Part shown: in pieces, positions 1 to 8,251 of the stretch
Position numbering within the stretch: position 1 is the stretch's first letter
Layout of the letters: every line of letters starts with the position of its first letter
Assembly (NCBI GenBank): GCA_965652145.1
Contig: CBFGTV010000009.1
Location: 1-64,000 of the forward strand
Direction: 5' to 3'
DNA length: 64,000 bases
From: CBFGTV01 sp965652145
GTDB lineage: Bacteria; Bacillota; Clostridia; Peptostreptococcales; Natronincolaceae
The notes under the pieces: generated by a model
Database searches by the model: none
The model's input: the letters and a program-made list of their open reading frames with translations, nothing else
Told to the model about the DNA's origin: nothing
Made by a program: the position numbers and the translations under genes

Positions 1-906
1 GGGAATTCTCAAGTATGCCATCATGTATCCGAAGGCACTGGAGGTGGCGATAATAGCCAACACCATGGCCAAGGTCTGCAATGATTTTTTTAAGATGTCA
101 CCCATTTTAGAAAGAGGGATTTCCCGGTAGACAAAGAAGGTAATGATGAAGGCATAGATGGCGGCAATTGCTGCCGATTCTGTGGCTGTAAAGTAGCCTA
201 AGGTGACGCCAACAATGATAATAACGGCGGTTAATAGGCCTAAAATACTCTCGGCAGTAATCTTCAAGGCATTTTTTAGACTGACCCGTTCACCCTTGGG
301 ATAATTTCTTTTTACAGCAATAATATAGCTTAAGACCATTAGGGCCAATCCCAATATAATTCCCGGTAAAATTCCTCCTAAAAACAATCGCCCTACCGAT
401 AATCCGCCGGCGGCCAGTGAATAGATAATAACATTATGGCTGGGGGGGATGATTACCCCCTGGGTAGAGGAGGCGACGGTTACGTTGACAGCATAGTCCT
501 TATCATAGCCCTGCTTTTCCATCATGGGGATTAAAATTGAACCGATGGAGGAGGTATCAGCCACCGAGGACCCAGAAATACCGCCAAAAAACATACTGGC
601 CAGTATATTCACCATGGCTAGGCCCCCCCGGATTCGACCGATAATGACATTGGAAAAATCAATTAGCCGACGGGAAATTCCCCCTTCTCCCATGATTTCG
701 CCGGCGACTATAAAAAAGGGAATCGCCAGTAGAGAAAAGGAATTAACGCCCTTTACCATTTGCTGCGCCACCACCATGGGTGGAATTCCCAGATAAAGGG
801 CTGTGGCCATGGATGAAAGGCCCAGTGCAAAGGCTACGGGTATTTTAAGAAACAACAGTACAAATAAGGTTCCAACTAAAATGATGATTGCAAGTGTATC
901 AATCAT
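1..906 (-). CDS. dctM: TRAP transporter large permease (DctM), 3' end cut by window edge
   Basis: This is the large membrane subunit of a tripartite ATP-independent periplasmic-type transporter, which couples uptake of an organic acid or sugar acid to an ion gradient. The 302 codons in the window are strongly hydrophobic and carry the family's typical FFGGISGSSVADTSSIG stretch and a TQGVIIPPSHN motif. The family is usually about 425 residues, so roughly the last 120 are missing. The start was chosen because GGAGGTGGA lies just before the ATG at 906. It follows dctQ by 16 bases and is the last visible gene of the operon. The substrate cannot be read from the sequence. Confidence 0.93.
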   Translation of the reverse strand, partial: MIDTLAIIILVGTLFVLLFLKIPVAFALGLSSMATALYLGIPPMVVAQQMVKGVNSFSLLAIPFFIVAGEIMGEGGISRRLIDFSNVIIGRIRGGLAMVNILASMFFGGISGSSVADTSSIGSILIPMMEKQGYDKDYAVNVTVASSTQGVIIPPSHNVIIYSLAAGGLSVGRLFLGGILPGIILGLALMVLSYIIAVKRNYPKGERVSLKNALKITAESILGLLTAVIIIVGVTLGYFTATESAAIAAIYAFIITFFVYREIPLSKMGDILKKSLQTLAMVLAIIATSSAFGYMMAYLRIP

Positions 907-922
907 AGCTCCACCTCCCTTT

Positions 923-1420
923 CTATTGATAATCCTGCTCGATTGAAGCTTCTTTCATATCATTGGAAAACAACTTTTCTAAACTATAGAGTATAATCAT
1001 GACTCCTGTTACAGGCACCATCAGATAAATTGTTGACGATGACCATTGGGTAGCCGGCAGGGTTGATGTACTTGTATAGCTTACCAAGCGGCTTCCATAA
1101 ATCATAAAAAACACCCCAAAGGAGCATATCAATAGATTTTCTAGCTTTGATATGACCTTTTTAACCCCTTGGGGCATTAATCCCACAAAATATTCAATGC
1201 TTATATGAATTCCCCGCTTCACTCCCAGGGCAATGCCGATAAAGCCAAACCAGATCATAAGAATTAAAGCCACCTCTTCTGACCAATGGGGTGTAAAGCT
1301 CAACAGCTGCCTGGTGGCCACCTGAAGGGAAATAATCAATATCATTGCAACCAGAAATACCATACCTATCACTTCAAATACTTTATCTGTCAGATTCAAA
1401 AAATTTTTGAAGGCCCGCAT
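923..1420 (-). CDS. dctQ: TRAP transporter small permease (DctQ)
   Basis: This is the small membrane subunit of the TRAP transporter, about 165 residues with four predicted membrane helices. The region SLQVATRQLL followed by HWSEEVALILMIWFGFIG is characteristic of DctQ proteins. It sits between dctP and dctM in the canonical order, with GAGGAGGGGAAC before the ATG. The 140-base gap from dctP holds an 8-base inverted repeat (CCTGAAGG near 1451 and CCTTCAGG near 1540), which could be an mRNA-processing structure that allows more DctP than permease; that role is inference. Confidence 0.93.
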   Translation of the reverse strand: MRAFKNFLNLTDKVFEVIGMVFLVAMILIISLQVATRQLLSFTPHWSEEVALILMIWFGFIGIALGVKRGIHISIEYFVGLMPQGVKKVISKLENLLICSFGVFFMIYGSRLVSYTSTSTLPATQWSSSTIYLMVPVTGVMIILYSLEKLFSNDMKEASIEQDYQ

Positions 1421-1560
1421 TGTTCCCCTCCTCTTCTATGAATTAAATAACCTGAAGGACAAGGCCAAGACTTCTACAATGTTGCAGCCGGGAGGATACA
1501 AATTGCCAAGAGTCTATTTATCACCTCAAATGCCATGCCTTCAGGATATTGCTCAATTTA

Positions 1561-2580
1561 TTATTTTGTATCAATAATTTCCTGAATTAATTCCTCATAA
1601 CCCTTTCCAAACTCTTCGTAAATGGATTGTACAGCGGCTTGAAATTCTTCATTGCTTTCCAGGCGAGTAATAATATTACCATTGGCAATAATTTTTTCTT
1701 CAGCTTCCTTTTCTACCTTTTCCCATTCTTCTCTTTGATAGATGGCTGCCTCCCTGGCCGCCTCCTTAATTATTTCCTGATCTGACGGCGACAGCTTATC
1801 ATAGGTCATCTTGCTAATCAAGATCAGCTCCGGAGCCCGGGTATGCTCATCTATGGTATAGTATTTCGCCACTTCATAGTGACTGGTGGAAAGATAGCTG
1901 GGGGAATTGTTCTCTGCCCCGTCAATAACACCTGTTTGAATGGCACTGTAGACCTCGCCGAAGGCCATGGGGGTGGGGGAAGCGCCAAGGGCCTTGACCA
2001 GGTCCATCATCAGCTTGCTTTCCTGTACCCTTATTTTCATTCCCCTTAAATCTTCAACGGTTTTGATTTCTTTTTGACCATTATAAAAGTTTCTTGCACC
2101 GCCATCGAACCAGTTGAGGCCTAGTAGATTATTTTGCTCCAGCTTTGTTAGAAACTGTTCTCCGATGGGGCCATCCAGTACTTTAAACATATGATCCCGA
2201 TCACGATAAAGATAGGGAAGCATAAGAATGCCAAAATCCTGATTAAATTCACTTAGGGGTGAAATACTGGTTCTGACAAAGTCGATTGCTCCAAACTGAG
2301 CCTGCTCAATGGTGGTTTTTTCATCTCCCAATTGGGCTCCGGGATACACCTCGACTTTAATTCTACCTTCACTTTTTTCCTCCACCAATCGGGCAAACTC
2401 TCGGTCTGCCAATACGGTTACATATCCCTCATTATGGGTGTCGGCCAGTCTCAAGGTAATTGATTCAGCTTTAGATGGTGTATTGTTGTCTGTTTGAACC
2501 TGATTGGTGCCGGAACATCCAGCCAGAATTCCCATCATCAATATGGATATTAACAATACAGCTAATGTTTTTTTATGCAT
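1561..2580 (-). CDS. dctP: TRAP transporter solute-binding lipoprotein (DctP)
   Basis: This is the extracytoplasmic ligand receptor of the TRAP system, 339 residues. It has a lipoprotein signal (hydrophobic run ending in LAGC near residue 22), so it is expected to be anchored outside the membrane. The TRAP_dctP fold shows in LRGMKIRV with the ligand-binding Arg, followed by AFGEVYSAIQTGVIDGAEN. The adjacent YesM/YesN-type kinase and regulator and an SLH-anchored pectate lyase elsewhere in the window make a sugar-acid ligand such as a uronate or oligogalacturonate plausible, but that is inference from context. Confidence 0.93.
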   Translation of the reverse strand: MHKKTLAVLLISILMMGILAGCSGTNQVQTDNNTPSKAESITLRLADTHNEGYVTVLADREFARLVEEKSEGRIKVEVYPGAQLGDEKTTIEQAQFGAIDFVRTSISPLSEFNQDFGILMLPYLYRDRDHMFKVLDGPIGEQFLTKLEQNNLLGLNWFDGGARNFYNGQKEIKTVEDLRGMKIRVQESKLMMDLVKALGASPTPMAFGEVYSAIQTGVIDGAENNSPSYLSTSHYEVAKYYTIDEHTRAPELILISKMTYDKLSPSDQEIIKEAAREAAIYQREEWEKVEKEAEEKIIANGNIITRLESNEEFQAAVQSIYEEFGKGYEELIQEIIDTK

Positions 2581-2622
2581 ATATCCTGCTCCCTTCCTTG
2601 TTTTCTACAGTCTATCGTTTTC

Positions 2623-2636
2623 AGAAAACGTTTTCT
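2623..2636. promoter_or_regulatory. 14-bp palindromic operator, cre-like, before dctP
   Basis: A perfect palindrome AGAAAACGTTTTCT lies in the gap between the response regulator and dctP. It is nested in a larger inverted repeat (AGTCTAT/ATAGACT arms). Read as a CcpA cre site (WTGNAANCGNWNNCW) it matches at 14 of 15 positions. It could be an operator for CcpA or another LacI-family repressor, or simply a hairpin in the mRNA. Confidence 0.5.
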
Positions 2637-2676
2637 ATAGACTTTTTTGCTATTTTCTTTCATTATTTGTCATCTA

Positions 2677-4212
2677 TTACAATTTAGTAAATTCAGTGGC
2701 TGAAAGTCCAGTGTGCTTTTTAAAGGCCCTGCTGAAATAATTGGGGTCTGTATATCCAACCTCCAGGGCAGTCTCTTTAATTGACTTTTTCTTTCTCAGA
2801 AGCTCCTTGGCCCTTTCCATTCTGATTCGTATCACATAGTCTTTATAGTTTTCTCCTTCTATCTTTTTGAAGAGCTTGCTGAGGTAGTAGGGGCTTAAAC
2901 CAATGTGCTGGGCCACCTCATTAAGGGATACCTCCTTTTGATAATGTTCCATTACATATTCCTTAATGGTCTCAATCAGCTGGGTACCATGATCCCTTTT
3001 ATAATTCTTTATTTCATTAATAATTCCCTGAAATCGCCGTTCCATAAGGCCCATGATCTTTTCCACATTATCAATGCATTTCATATCTGTCTGAAGCCGT
3101 AAATCCTCTAATCCCTCCAGGGCCTTCCCATAAAACTGAACCACATTTCGTTTCATGACAACATTTAGCTCTTCTATGTAGGCCTTAATGGAAGGAATCC
3201 TTTGCTTTTGCTCTATAAGTACCTTTAAAAGGGAATCAAGCTCCTTTAAGGCCTGAGATAAATTTTCATTAATCAAGCTGTTGAAGATTTTCTTTTCAAG
3301 CTGATAAATAATTACTAAATGATCCACCTGCTGAAGGGGTTGTTTTTGCTTTTGCTGGGTCTCTGCCATAGCTTTGGCCTCCCGATAGGCTTCGTGGGCC
3401 ATGGAAGAAGGCTGATGAATCGTACTCAAACCCCCAAAGAGCTCTATACCATATCGTTCCTTCACCTGAAGCACCAGCTCCGCCATTAGTCCCTTTAGTC
3501 TCTGATATAAATCGGATTGGGGCAGCCCTTTATGGAAAACAAGCAATATCATTTCATCCAATATCACATTGCCGATTATAATTGTGCTAAGGAATTGAAG
3601 CTTGGTTTTGGTAAGACCAATGATTTTCTCAATTTTTTCTTCCCATTGTCCCTTAAAGACCATGCAGGTATAATCATGGCCTTCTATATCTAATAGCCTG
3701 CGGCAGGCGTAAAAATTGTCTAACCAGCTGGCATTGCCCATTGCTAAATGATAAATGACTTCCCTTTCGTAAAAGGGCAGCATTTGCTTAATTCCTGCCC
3801 GAAGAATATCCACCCTGCGCAGATTTGTCTGCTTTTCCTCTACTTTTTTAATAACGGAATCAAGGGTATTAAACAGGTCTTCATTGCCAATGGGCTTTAA
3901 CAAATAATCCTTTACACCAATCTGAATTGCCTTCTGGGCATATTTAAATTGGCTGAAGGCAGTTAAAATAATAATCTCGACTTCGGGGCACTGGGCCTTA
4001 ATGATTTCCGACGCCTTCAATCCATCAATTACAGGCATATTAATATCAATCAGAAGGATTTCGGGCATCCTTTCCAGGGCCAATTCCACCGCTGCCCTTC
4101 CATTGGCAGCCTCATACAGTTCAATAGCCTGCCCCCGATAATGCTCGGTAATTAGGTATTTCAATGCCCTCCTTTCCAGGGCTTCATCTTCAGCGATTAA
4201 CAGCTTAAGCAT
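2677..4212 (-). CDS. AraC-type response regulator (YesN family)
   Basis: This cytoplasmic response regulator has a receiver domain (residues about 1-120), a long middle region, and a C-terminal AraC-type double helix-turn-helix (about the last 100 residues, with YKDYVIRIRMERAKELL and GYTDPNYFSRAFKKHTG). The phosphoacceptor is the Asp in LLIDINMP, near residue 56 from the chosen start; the conserved Lys is in YLLKPI. A GTG nine bases upstream (4221) is an alternative start; the ATG gives the usual MLKLLIAEDE opening. It overlaps the end of the partner kinase gene, and the TRAP operon follows, so it probably activates the transporter genes. Confidence 0.92.
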   Translation of the reverse strand: MLKLLIAEDEALERRALKYLITEHYRGQAIELYEAANGRAAVELALERMPEILLIDINMPVIDGLKASEIIKAQCPEVEIIILTAFSQFKYAQKAIQIGVKDYLLKPIGNEDLFNTLDSVIKKVEEKQTNLRRVDILRAGIKQMLPFYEREVIYHLAMGNASWLDNFYACRRLLDIEGHDYTCMVFKGQWEEKIEKIIGLTKTKLQFLSTIIIGNVILDEMILLVFHKGLPQSDLYQRLKGLMAELVLQVKERYGIELFGGLSTIHQPSSMAHEAYREAKAMAETQQKQKQPLQQVDHLVIIYQLEKKIFNSLINENLSQALKELDSLLKVLIEQKQRIPSIKAYIEELNVVMKRNVVQFYGKALEGLEDLRLQTDMKCIDNVEKIMGLMERRFQGIINEIKNYKRDHGTQLIETIKEYVMEHYQKEVSLNEVAQHIGLSPYYLSKLFKKIEGENYKDYVIRIRMERAKELLRKKKSIKETALEVGYTDPNYFSRAFKKHTGLSATEFTKL

Positions 4213-5698
4213 TTTCCTCACCTGCCTTTAGGGGTATTGTGATAGTTACAAGGGTTCCTTGGGCTATCTTACTTTGTATCTGAATTAAATTTTCCTGGCC
4301 AAAATGCAGTTCAAGCCTTCTTTTAACATTGGCAAGGCCTAACCCAGTGGTGTCTCCCTTTCCTTGATGAATAGACTGTTCCCTGAATATGTCCTTTAGC
4401 TGCTGGCCCCCCATACCAACCCCATTATCTGATATTTTGATATAAAGGGTATTATCCCCACTGGAAATGGAAACAGATACCTGGCCCCCGGTTTCCTTAT
4501 CCTTCAACCCATGGATTATGGCATTTTCTACAATGGGCTGTAGTGTCATGGGCGGAATTTCGATATGATCCAGCCCCGGTTCAACCGAAAGGGTAAAGCT
4601 CATTTGATCCTGAAACCGGACTTGCTGAATAAAAACGTAAGATTTCAGTATCTCCACCTCCTCTGCAAGGGGTACCCTTTCCTTGCCATGGTACAGGTTA
4701 TAACGCAGGATTTTAGCGGTTGCTTCAATAAGCCTTACGGTATCACGGGCCCGTTCAAACAGGGCAATCCGGCCGATGATATTAAGGGTGTTAAATAAAA
4801 AATGGGGATTCATTTGGTTTTGAAGGGCTAGTAGCTGTGATTCCTTAAGCAGCCGGTCCTTTTCCAGGCTATTCAACCGTTCCTGATTAAGGCTTCTTTC
4901 CAGTTCAACCTTTCGAGCCATTTCTTCAATATAATATCGAATATTATTTTTCATATTGTTAAAGGCAATGGTCATATTGTTTAACTCTACATATTGACTT
5001 TCCTTCATGTCTTCCACCTCCCACTGGCCCTTTGAAAGCTTTTCAGACAGCTTCGACAGACTATTAATATGCTTTAAAATATCGTTGGAAAAGGCCCAGG
5101 CGAATAGAAAGCTCATCATAATAAAAATAAAAATCACTGTGTAGACATTATTTTCGATTCGTTTGTAATCATTGACTAGTTCCCCATAGGCCTGGTCTGT
5201 AAAGCTTAAATAGTTGGTAGTAAGCAGTTGACTATGGTTACCCATATACATTGTTAGGGTTCTCAGTTCACCCAGTTGCTGATAAAGCTCTAGATTAAAG
5301 GTGTTGTACTGAAGAATTTCAGTAACAAGCCTTTGTTGGTACTCAACCATATTTTCTAAATTTCTGTAAAAGATACTGCTGGTGGCATCTTTAGCTATAT
5401 CAGCTCTGATATTATTTAGAATGTCATCAATATGTGTCTCAGCAGTACGGTAGACTTCTAGCACCTCTTCATCCTTTGACTGAACATAATTTTCAATCAG
5501 ACTATTTACTTGATTAATTTCCATTGAGAGCTGGCTTAGGGCAATGCTGGTTTGAATTGTTTGATTATATTCCTTGGTAATGGTATTGCTCATGGAAAAG
5601 GTAATATAAAATCCCACCAGCATTAAAAGGGGGATCAAAATAAAAATTAACAGGAATCTTCTTCCAATTGACTCTTGATGGGAAATAACAGGCAGCAT
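4205..5698 (-). CDS. Sensor histidine kinase (YesM/LytS-type His_kinase family)
   Basis: This is a 497-residue membrane sensor kinase. It has one N-terminal membrane helix (about 13-34), an extracytoplasmic helical region, a second membrane helix (about 187-206), a HAMP linker, and the PF06580 kinase core with QNQMNPHFLFNTLN, where the phosphorylated His is near residue 299. The ATP-binding domain shows NAIIHGLKD, DNGVGMG and GLGLANVKRRL. It is the cognate kinase of the overlapping YesN-type regulator. Systems of this family usually sense extracytoplasmic sugars or sugar-binding proteins. Confidence 0.93.
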   Translation of the reverse strand: MLPVISHQESIGRRFLLIFILIPLLMLVGFYITFSMSNTITKEYNQTIQTSIALSQLSMEINQVNSLIENYVQSKDEEVLEVYRTAETHIDDILNNIRADIAKDATSSIFYRNLENMVEYQQRLVTEILQYNTFNLELYQQLGELRTLTMYMGNHSQLLTTNYLSFTDQAYGELVNDYKRIENNVYTVIFIFIMMSFLFAWAFSNDILKHINSLSKLSEKLSKGQWEVEDMKESQYVELNNMTIAFNNMKNNIRYYIEEMARKVELERSLNQERLNSLEKDRLLKESQLLALQNQMNPHFLFNTLNIIGRIALFERARDTVRLIEATAKILRYNLYHGKERVPLAEEVEILKSYVFIQQVRFQDQMSFTLSVEPGLDHIEIPPMTLQPIVENAIIHGLKDKETGGQVSVSISSGDNTLYIKISDNGVGMGGQQLKDIFREQSIHQGKGDTTGLGLANVKRRLELHFGQENLIQIQSKIAQGTLVTITIPLKAGEENA

Positions 5699-5756
5699 GG
5701 GAGGGCTCCTTTCTAAAACGGTATAGAACTATTTTATGATAATTTGGCAGACCAAG

Positions 5757-5795
5757 CCAAGAGCCTGTTATTGATTAACAATAACAGGCTCTTGG
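5757..5795 (-). other. 17-bp perfect hairpin in the leader of the kinase gene
   Basis: The arms 5757-5773 and 5779-5795 are exact complements separated by five bases. The hairpin lies about 60 bases upstream of the kinase start and about 60 bases downstream of a near-consensus promoter on the same strand. No U-tract follows on either strand, so it is not a standard intrinsic terminator. Confidence 0.7.
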
Positions 5796-5862
5796 GAGGA
5801 TTAAAGAAAAAAGCGTTTAAGTACTGGTTGACTCTTATATGGACAAAGGTCTATGCAGTTTC

Positions 5863-5891
5863 ATTATATGAAAATATGTTTTATAATTCAA
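5863..5891 (-). promoter_or_regulatory. Sigma-A promoter for the two-component/TRAP operon
   Basis: On the minus strand TTGAAT and TATAAT are separated by 17 bases. This gives a transcript start near 5856 and a leader of about 158 bases before the kinase gene. The rest of 5896-6038 shows nothing I can name. Confidence 0.6.
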
Positions 5892-6038
5892 AACCACTTT
5901 TATCGCATTTACCTTCATTTTGTCTAACTACCTCTTATTTTCTATTCCTGACTTCTGTTTTCTAAATATTTTAATAATTACGGTGTTTTATACTAACTTT
6001 ATTCACAAGAAGCAGCTTATTTACTTTCAGCACCTAAA

Positions 6039-6062
6039 AAGGGCAGCCCTCCGGCTGCCCTT
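6039..6062 (-). terminator. Intrinsic terminator of hpf
   Basis: A 10-bp GC-rich stem (AAGGGCAGCC/GGCTGCCCTT) with a four-base loop begins a few bases after the hpf stop. It is followed on the minus strand by a run of T. Confidence 0.85.
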
Positions 6063-6065
6063 AAT

Positions 6066-6602
6066 TTATTCGTAATCAGGCTCTATTAATCCATAATTTC
6101 CATCTTTCCGTTTATAAACAACATTTACCTCCTCGGTATCTGCGTTGGTATAGACAAAGAAGTTATGTCCAATGAGCTCCATCTGTAATACAGCCTCTTC
6201 TGCACTCATGGGTTTAACAGGGAATCTTTTGGTTTTAACAATTTTTGGCTCTATGGTATCTTCCTCGTCCTGCGGATATGGTATATTTTCAAATCGAATT
6301 GTGCTGATCTTTCCATTACGATTTTCCAGCTTTGTTTTGTGCTTTCTTAACTGTCGGGTCAATTTGTCAACCACCTTGTCAAGAGAAGCGTACATGTCCT
6401 CTGTGGTTTCCTCAGCCCTTAGGATCGTTCCGTTAATTGGAATGGTTACTTCAATAATTTGCCTGGACTTTTCCACAGATAAGGTGGCCTTTGCCTCCAC
6501 ATCCTTGTTAAAATACTTATCCATCTTAGAAATTTTTGATTCGACTGAGCTCCTTAAGGCATCTGTTACTTCAACATTTTTTCCGCTTACAATTACTCTC
6601 AT
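6066..6602 (-). CDS. hpf: Ribosome hibernation promoting factor, long form
   Basis: This 178-residue protein dimerises 70S ribosomes into inactive 100S particles during slow growth. Residues about 1-95 are the S30AE domain that binds near the mRNA channel; residues about 120-178 are the dimerising tail (KRFPVKPMSAEEAVLQMELIG and YKRKDGNYGLIEP), which marks the long form. The ATG at 6602 gives the standard MRVIVSGKNVEVTDAL opening and has GGGAG upstream, so I prefer it to a start 27 bases earlier. It follows the fliD/fliS/fliT genes as in Bacillus subtilis, but here a DnaA-box cluster and a structured RNA lie in between. A 9-bp inverted repeat (TTAAGTTGA/TCAACTTAA, 6631-6654) sits in its leader. 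Confidence 0.96.
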   Translation of the reverse strand: MRVIVSGKNVEVTDALRSSVESKISKMDKYFNKDVEAKATLSVEKSRQIIEVTIPINGTILRAEETTEDMYASLDKVVDKLTRQLRKHKTKLENRNGKISTIRFENIPYPQDEEDTIEPKIVKTKRFPVKPMSAEEAVLQMELIGHNFFVYTNADTEEVNVVYKRKDGNYGLIEPDYE

Positions 6603-6875
6603 ATGTTCAGCTCCCTTCCCATCTATCAATTTAAGTTGAGCTTTGTCAACTTAAAATTTGTAACAGCTTAATCAATATTTCCTATGGGTTATCAAAATTA
6701 TTACCCATAATACAAGCCCTCAAACATAGGTTGTACATTTTCAAATTTTCTATAATGCTGTTTTAGCTATTTAAACTAATATATTCAATCATCAGCTAGG
6801 CCATGATTACTATTTTTCTTTTTAGACAGCACCCTACAAAAGCTATGAATTTTCAGTGTTTTTTGCCATTTTCCC

Positions 6876-6993
6876 TGTGGATAATCCACGCTTTGTATGT
6901 GAATATGTTTATAGCACATCTGTGGATAATGTGGGTATGTTTGTTGATAACTTATATTTCAATGGGATAAGCCTGTGTATATAGTGTGAATAA
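6876..6993 (-). promoter_or_regulatory. Cluster of six DnaA boxes, same orientation and helically phased
   Basis: Read on the minus strand, perfect TTATCCACA boxes lie at 6876-6884 and 6921-6929, and TTATTCACA (a full match to TTATNCACA) lies at 6985-6993. One-mismatch boxes lie at 6898-6906, 6942-6950 and 6974-6982. All six point the same way. The start-to-start spacings are 22, 23, 21, 32 and 11 bases, close to whole helical turns. An A/T run (7038-7050) lies nearby. No dnaA or dnaN is in the window. Confidence 0.8.
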
Positions 6994-7090
6994 TTTCTCT
7001 TAGAACATATCATAACAAAGATCCCTGGATCTTAAGTAAAAAAAAAATTACTCCTGCTTCCCTCGCCATTAAAATAAAGTCTGAACATGC

Positions 7091-7120
7091 AAAAAAGCCT
7101 TTGAAATATCAAAGACTTTT
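7091..7120 (-). terminator. Intrinsic terminator of the raiA RNA
   Basis: A 6-bp stem CTTTGA/TCAAAG (7099-7104 with 7109-7114) is followed on the minus strand by GGC and six T. A T-run on the other side may make it work in both directions. Confidence 0.75.
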
Positions 7121-7127
7121 TTTGTTA

Positions 7128-7329
7128 CATGAAGCTGACCTGGTTTTTTCCCCCACACTCGCCTGCTGGGAATTTTGCTACGGGTTCACTTTCACTACTT
7201 TTCCTCTCGGTTTGATACCGGCAGGTCTTACTTCTAAGCCGCACCATGATCGATAGCTAATTTTAGCCATCTTACGTGGGTCCTTTTGCCTGCGACTGGC
7301 TTGGACTTTCAACCACAGACCTCCATGTA
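7128..7329 (-). ncRNA. raiA RNA: Structured small RNA, best candidate: raiA RNA
   Basis: This is a non-coding transcript of about 200 bases upstream of hpf (also called raiA). The sequence shows a strong promoter that would start transcription at its 5' end, complementary ends that close it (CATGGAG at the 5' end pairs with CTTCATG at the 3' end, then TGGTT with AACCA), an internal hairpin CGGT-ATCAA-ACCG, and a terminator just after it. It is more GC-rich than the flanking intergenic DNA and has no good open frame. The raiA motif is a conserved clostridial and actinobacterial RNA of similar size found next to raiA. I assign it from location, size and architecture, not from an alignment. Confidence 0.7.
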
Positions 7330-7335
7330 TATATC

Positions 7336-7364
7336 ATTATAACTGATTTATTTCTTCTTATCAA
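7336..7364 (-). promoter_or_regulatory. Near-consensus sigma-A promoter of the raiA RNA
   Basis: TTGATA and a perfect TATAAT are separated by exactly 17 bases on the minus strand, placing the start near 7329. The -35 box lies inside the 3' end of the fliT-like gene, so the RNA can be made independently of the flagellar operon. Confidence 0.8.
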
Positions 7365-7836
7365 ACAATATAGGTTCATTAACTACGTATTTTTTACCAT
7401 AGTTTTTATTCACCTGTTTACCAATCTTTACTGTTTGAAGTTCTTGCTTGATGGCAGCCATATGCATTTGGGCTTTTTCAGTATTGGCCTTGTCAACTGC
7501 TTCAATCTCATTTCTAACATCAACAATTTTTTCAATTGTCTCCTTTAGATTTTTAAAACCAACTACGGGCTCCTTTGACATATCAGCAAAGCTATCGATT
7601 CCCAAAAGCTCCTTCAAGCCTTCAAATTTTCCGACGAACTCCTTGTCCAGAAGGTCCACCTTTTCAATCACCTGCTGTTTCTCTTCAATTACTTGATTTA
7701 ATTCTGCAAGGTTCTCATCGGTAATATCCTTCAAAACAACGCTTTGCTGTTTCGTTAACTTCAATAGCTGCTCCATTAATTGCAGCTTTCCTTCACTAAT
7801 TCTATATAAATAGTCAACCACTACCTCTGGCTTCAT
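7348..7836 (-). CDS. FliT/FlgN-like flagellar export chaperone
   Basis: This is a 162-residue, mainly alpha-helical and charged protein with no membrane segment. It lies directly after fliS and before hpf, exactly where fliT sits in B. subtilis. The helical heptad-like pattern around residues 15-75 fits the FliT/FlgN chaperone fold, which holds FliD or the hook-filament junction proteins before export. Sequence similarity to FliT cannot be judged here, so the assignment rests on position and composition. The last codons contain the -35 element of the following RNA gene. Confidence 0.65.
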   Translation of the reverse strand: MKPEVVVDYLYRISEGKLQLMEQLLKLTKQQSVVLKDITDENLAELNQVIEEKQQVIEKVDLLDKEFVGKFEGLKELLGIDSFADMSKEPVVGFKNLKETIEKIVDVRNEIEAVDKANTEKAQMHMAAIKQELQTVKIGKQVNKNYGKKYVVNEPILFDKKK

Positions 7837-7840
7837 TTCA

Positions 7841-8224
7841 TCACCTATTTCCCTGCTTAGAAAGCTTCATGGCTTCCTTCCAGGTATCCCTTAATTCCGT
7901 TACCATTTCAATTGACTCGTCTAAATAAACACAATCCTTAGATATATTAGCATCCACCAGTTTTTCCAAAATATAGAGATAAATGGAACGAAGATTTTGA
8001 GAAATTTCATATTTCATATCCAGGGTAATGTTTAGCTCTTGAATAATGTCCTGTGCCCGTTTTAAAGCCTCATTTGCCCCCTCAACATTTTTTTGCTGTA
8101 TATGCAGCTTTCCCTGATTCATAAATTTAATTGCACCATTATAGAGCATTAGGGTTAATTCCTGTGGGCTAGCTGTTTTAATACTGCTTTCCTTGTACTG
8201 GTTATAGGGGTTATGCATTGCCAT
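7841..8224 (-). CDS. fliS: Flagellin export chaperone FliS
   Basis: This 127-residue cytoplasmic chaperone binds the C-terminus of flagellin and prevents early polymerisation; in Firmicutes it also cooperates with FliW. The N-terminal NPYNQYKESSIKTASPQELTLMLYNGA region is the family signature, and length is typical. It lies 27 bases after fliD and 4 bases before the fliT-like gene, so it is translated as part of the same operon. Confidence 0.96.
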   Translation of the reverse strand: MAMHNPYNQYKESSIKTASPQELTLMLYNGAIKFMNQGKLHIQQKNVEGANEALKRAQDIIQELNITLDMKYEISQNLRSIYLYILEKLVDANISKDCVYLDESIEMVTELRDTWKEAMKLSKQGNR

Positions 8225-8251
8225 TTAGCTTCCTCCTTCTAAAAATCTATA

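Noticed and set aside
1421..1560. A terminator between dctP and dctQ
   Set aside because: The inverted repeat arms are only eight bases and 80 bases apart, with no T-tail.
6172..6639. A 155-codon open frame on the plus strand opposite hpf
   Set aside because: It is the antisense shadow of hpf. It has no ribosome-binding site and no family features, while hpf is unmistakable.
6876..6993. The chromosomal origin oriC
   Set aside because: The boxes are convincing but dnaA, dnaN, rpmH and other usual oriC neighbours are absent, so I call it only a DnaA-box cluster.
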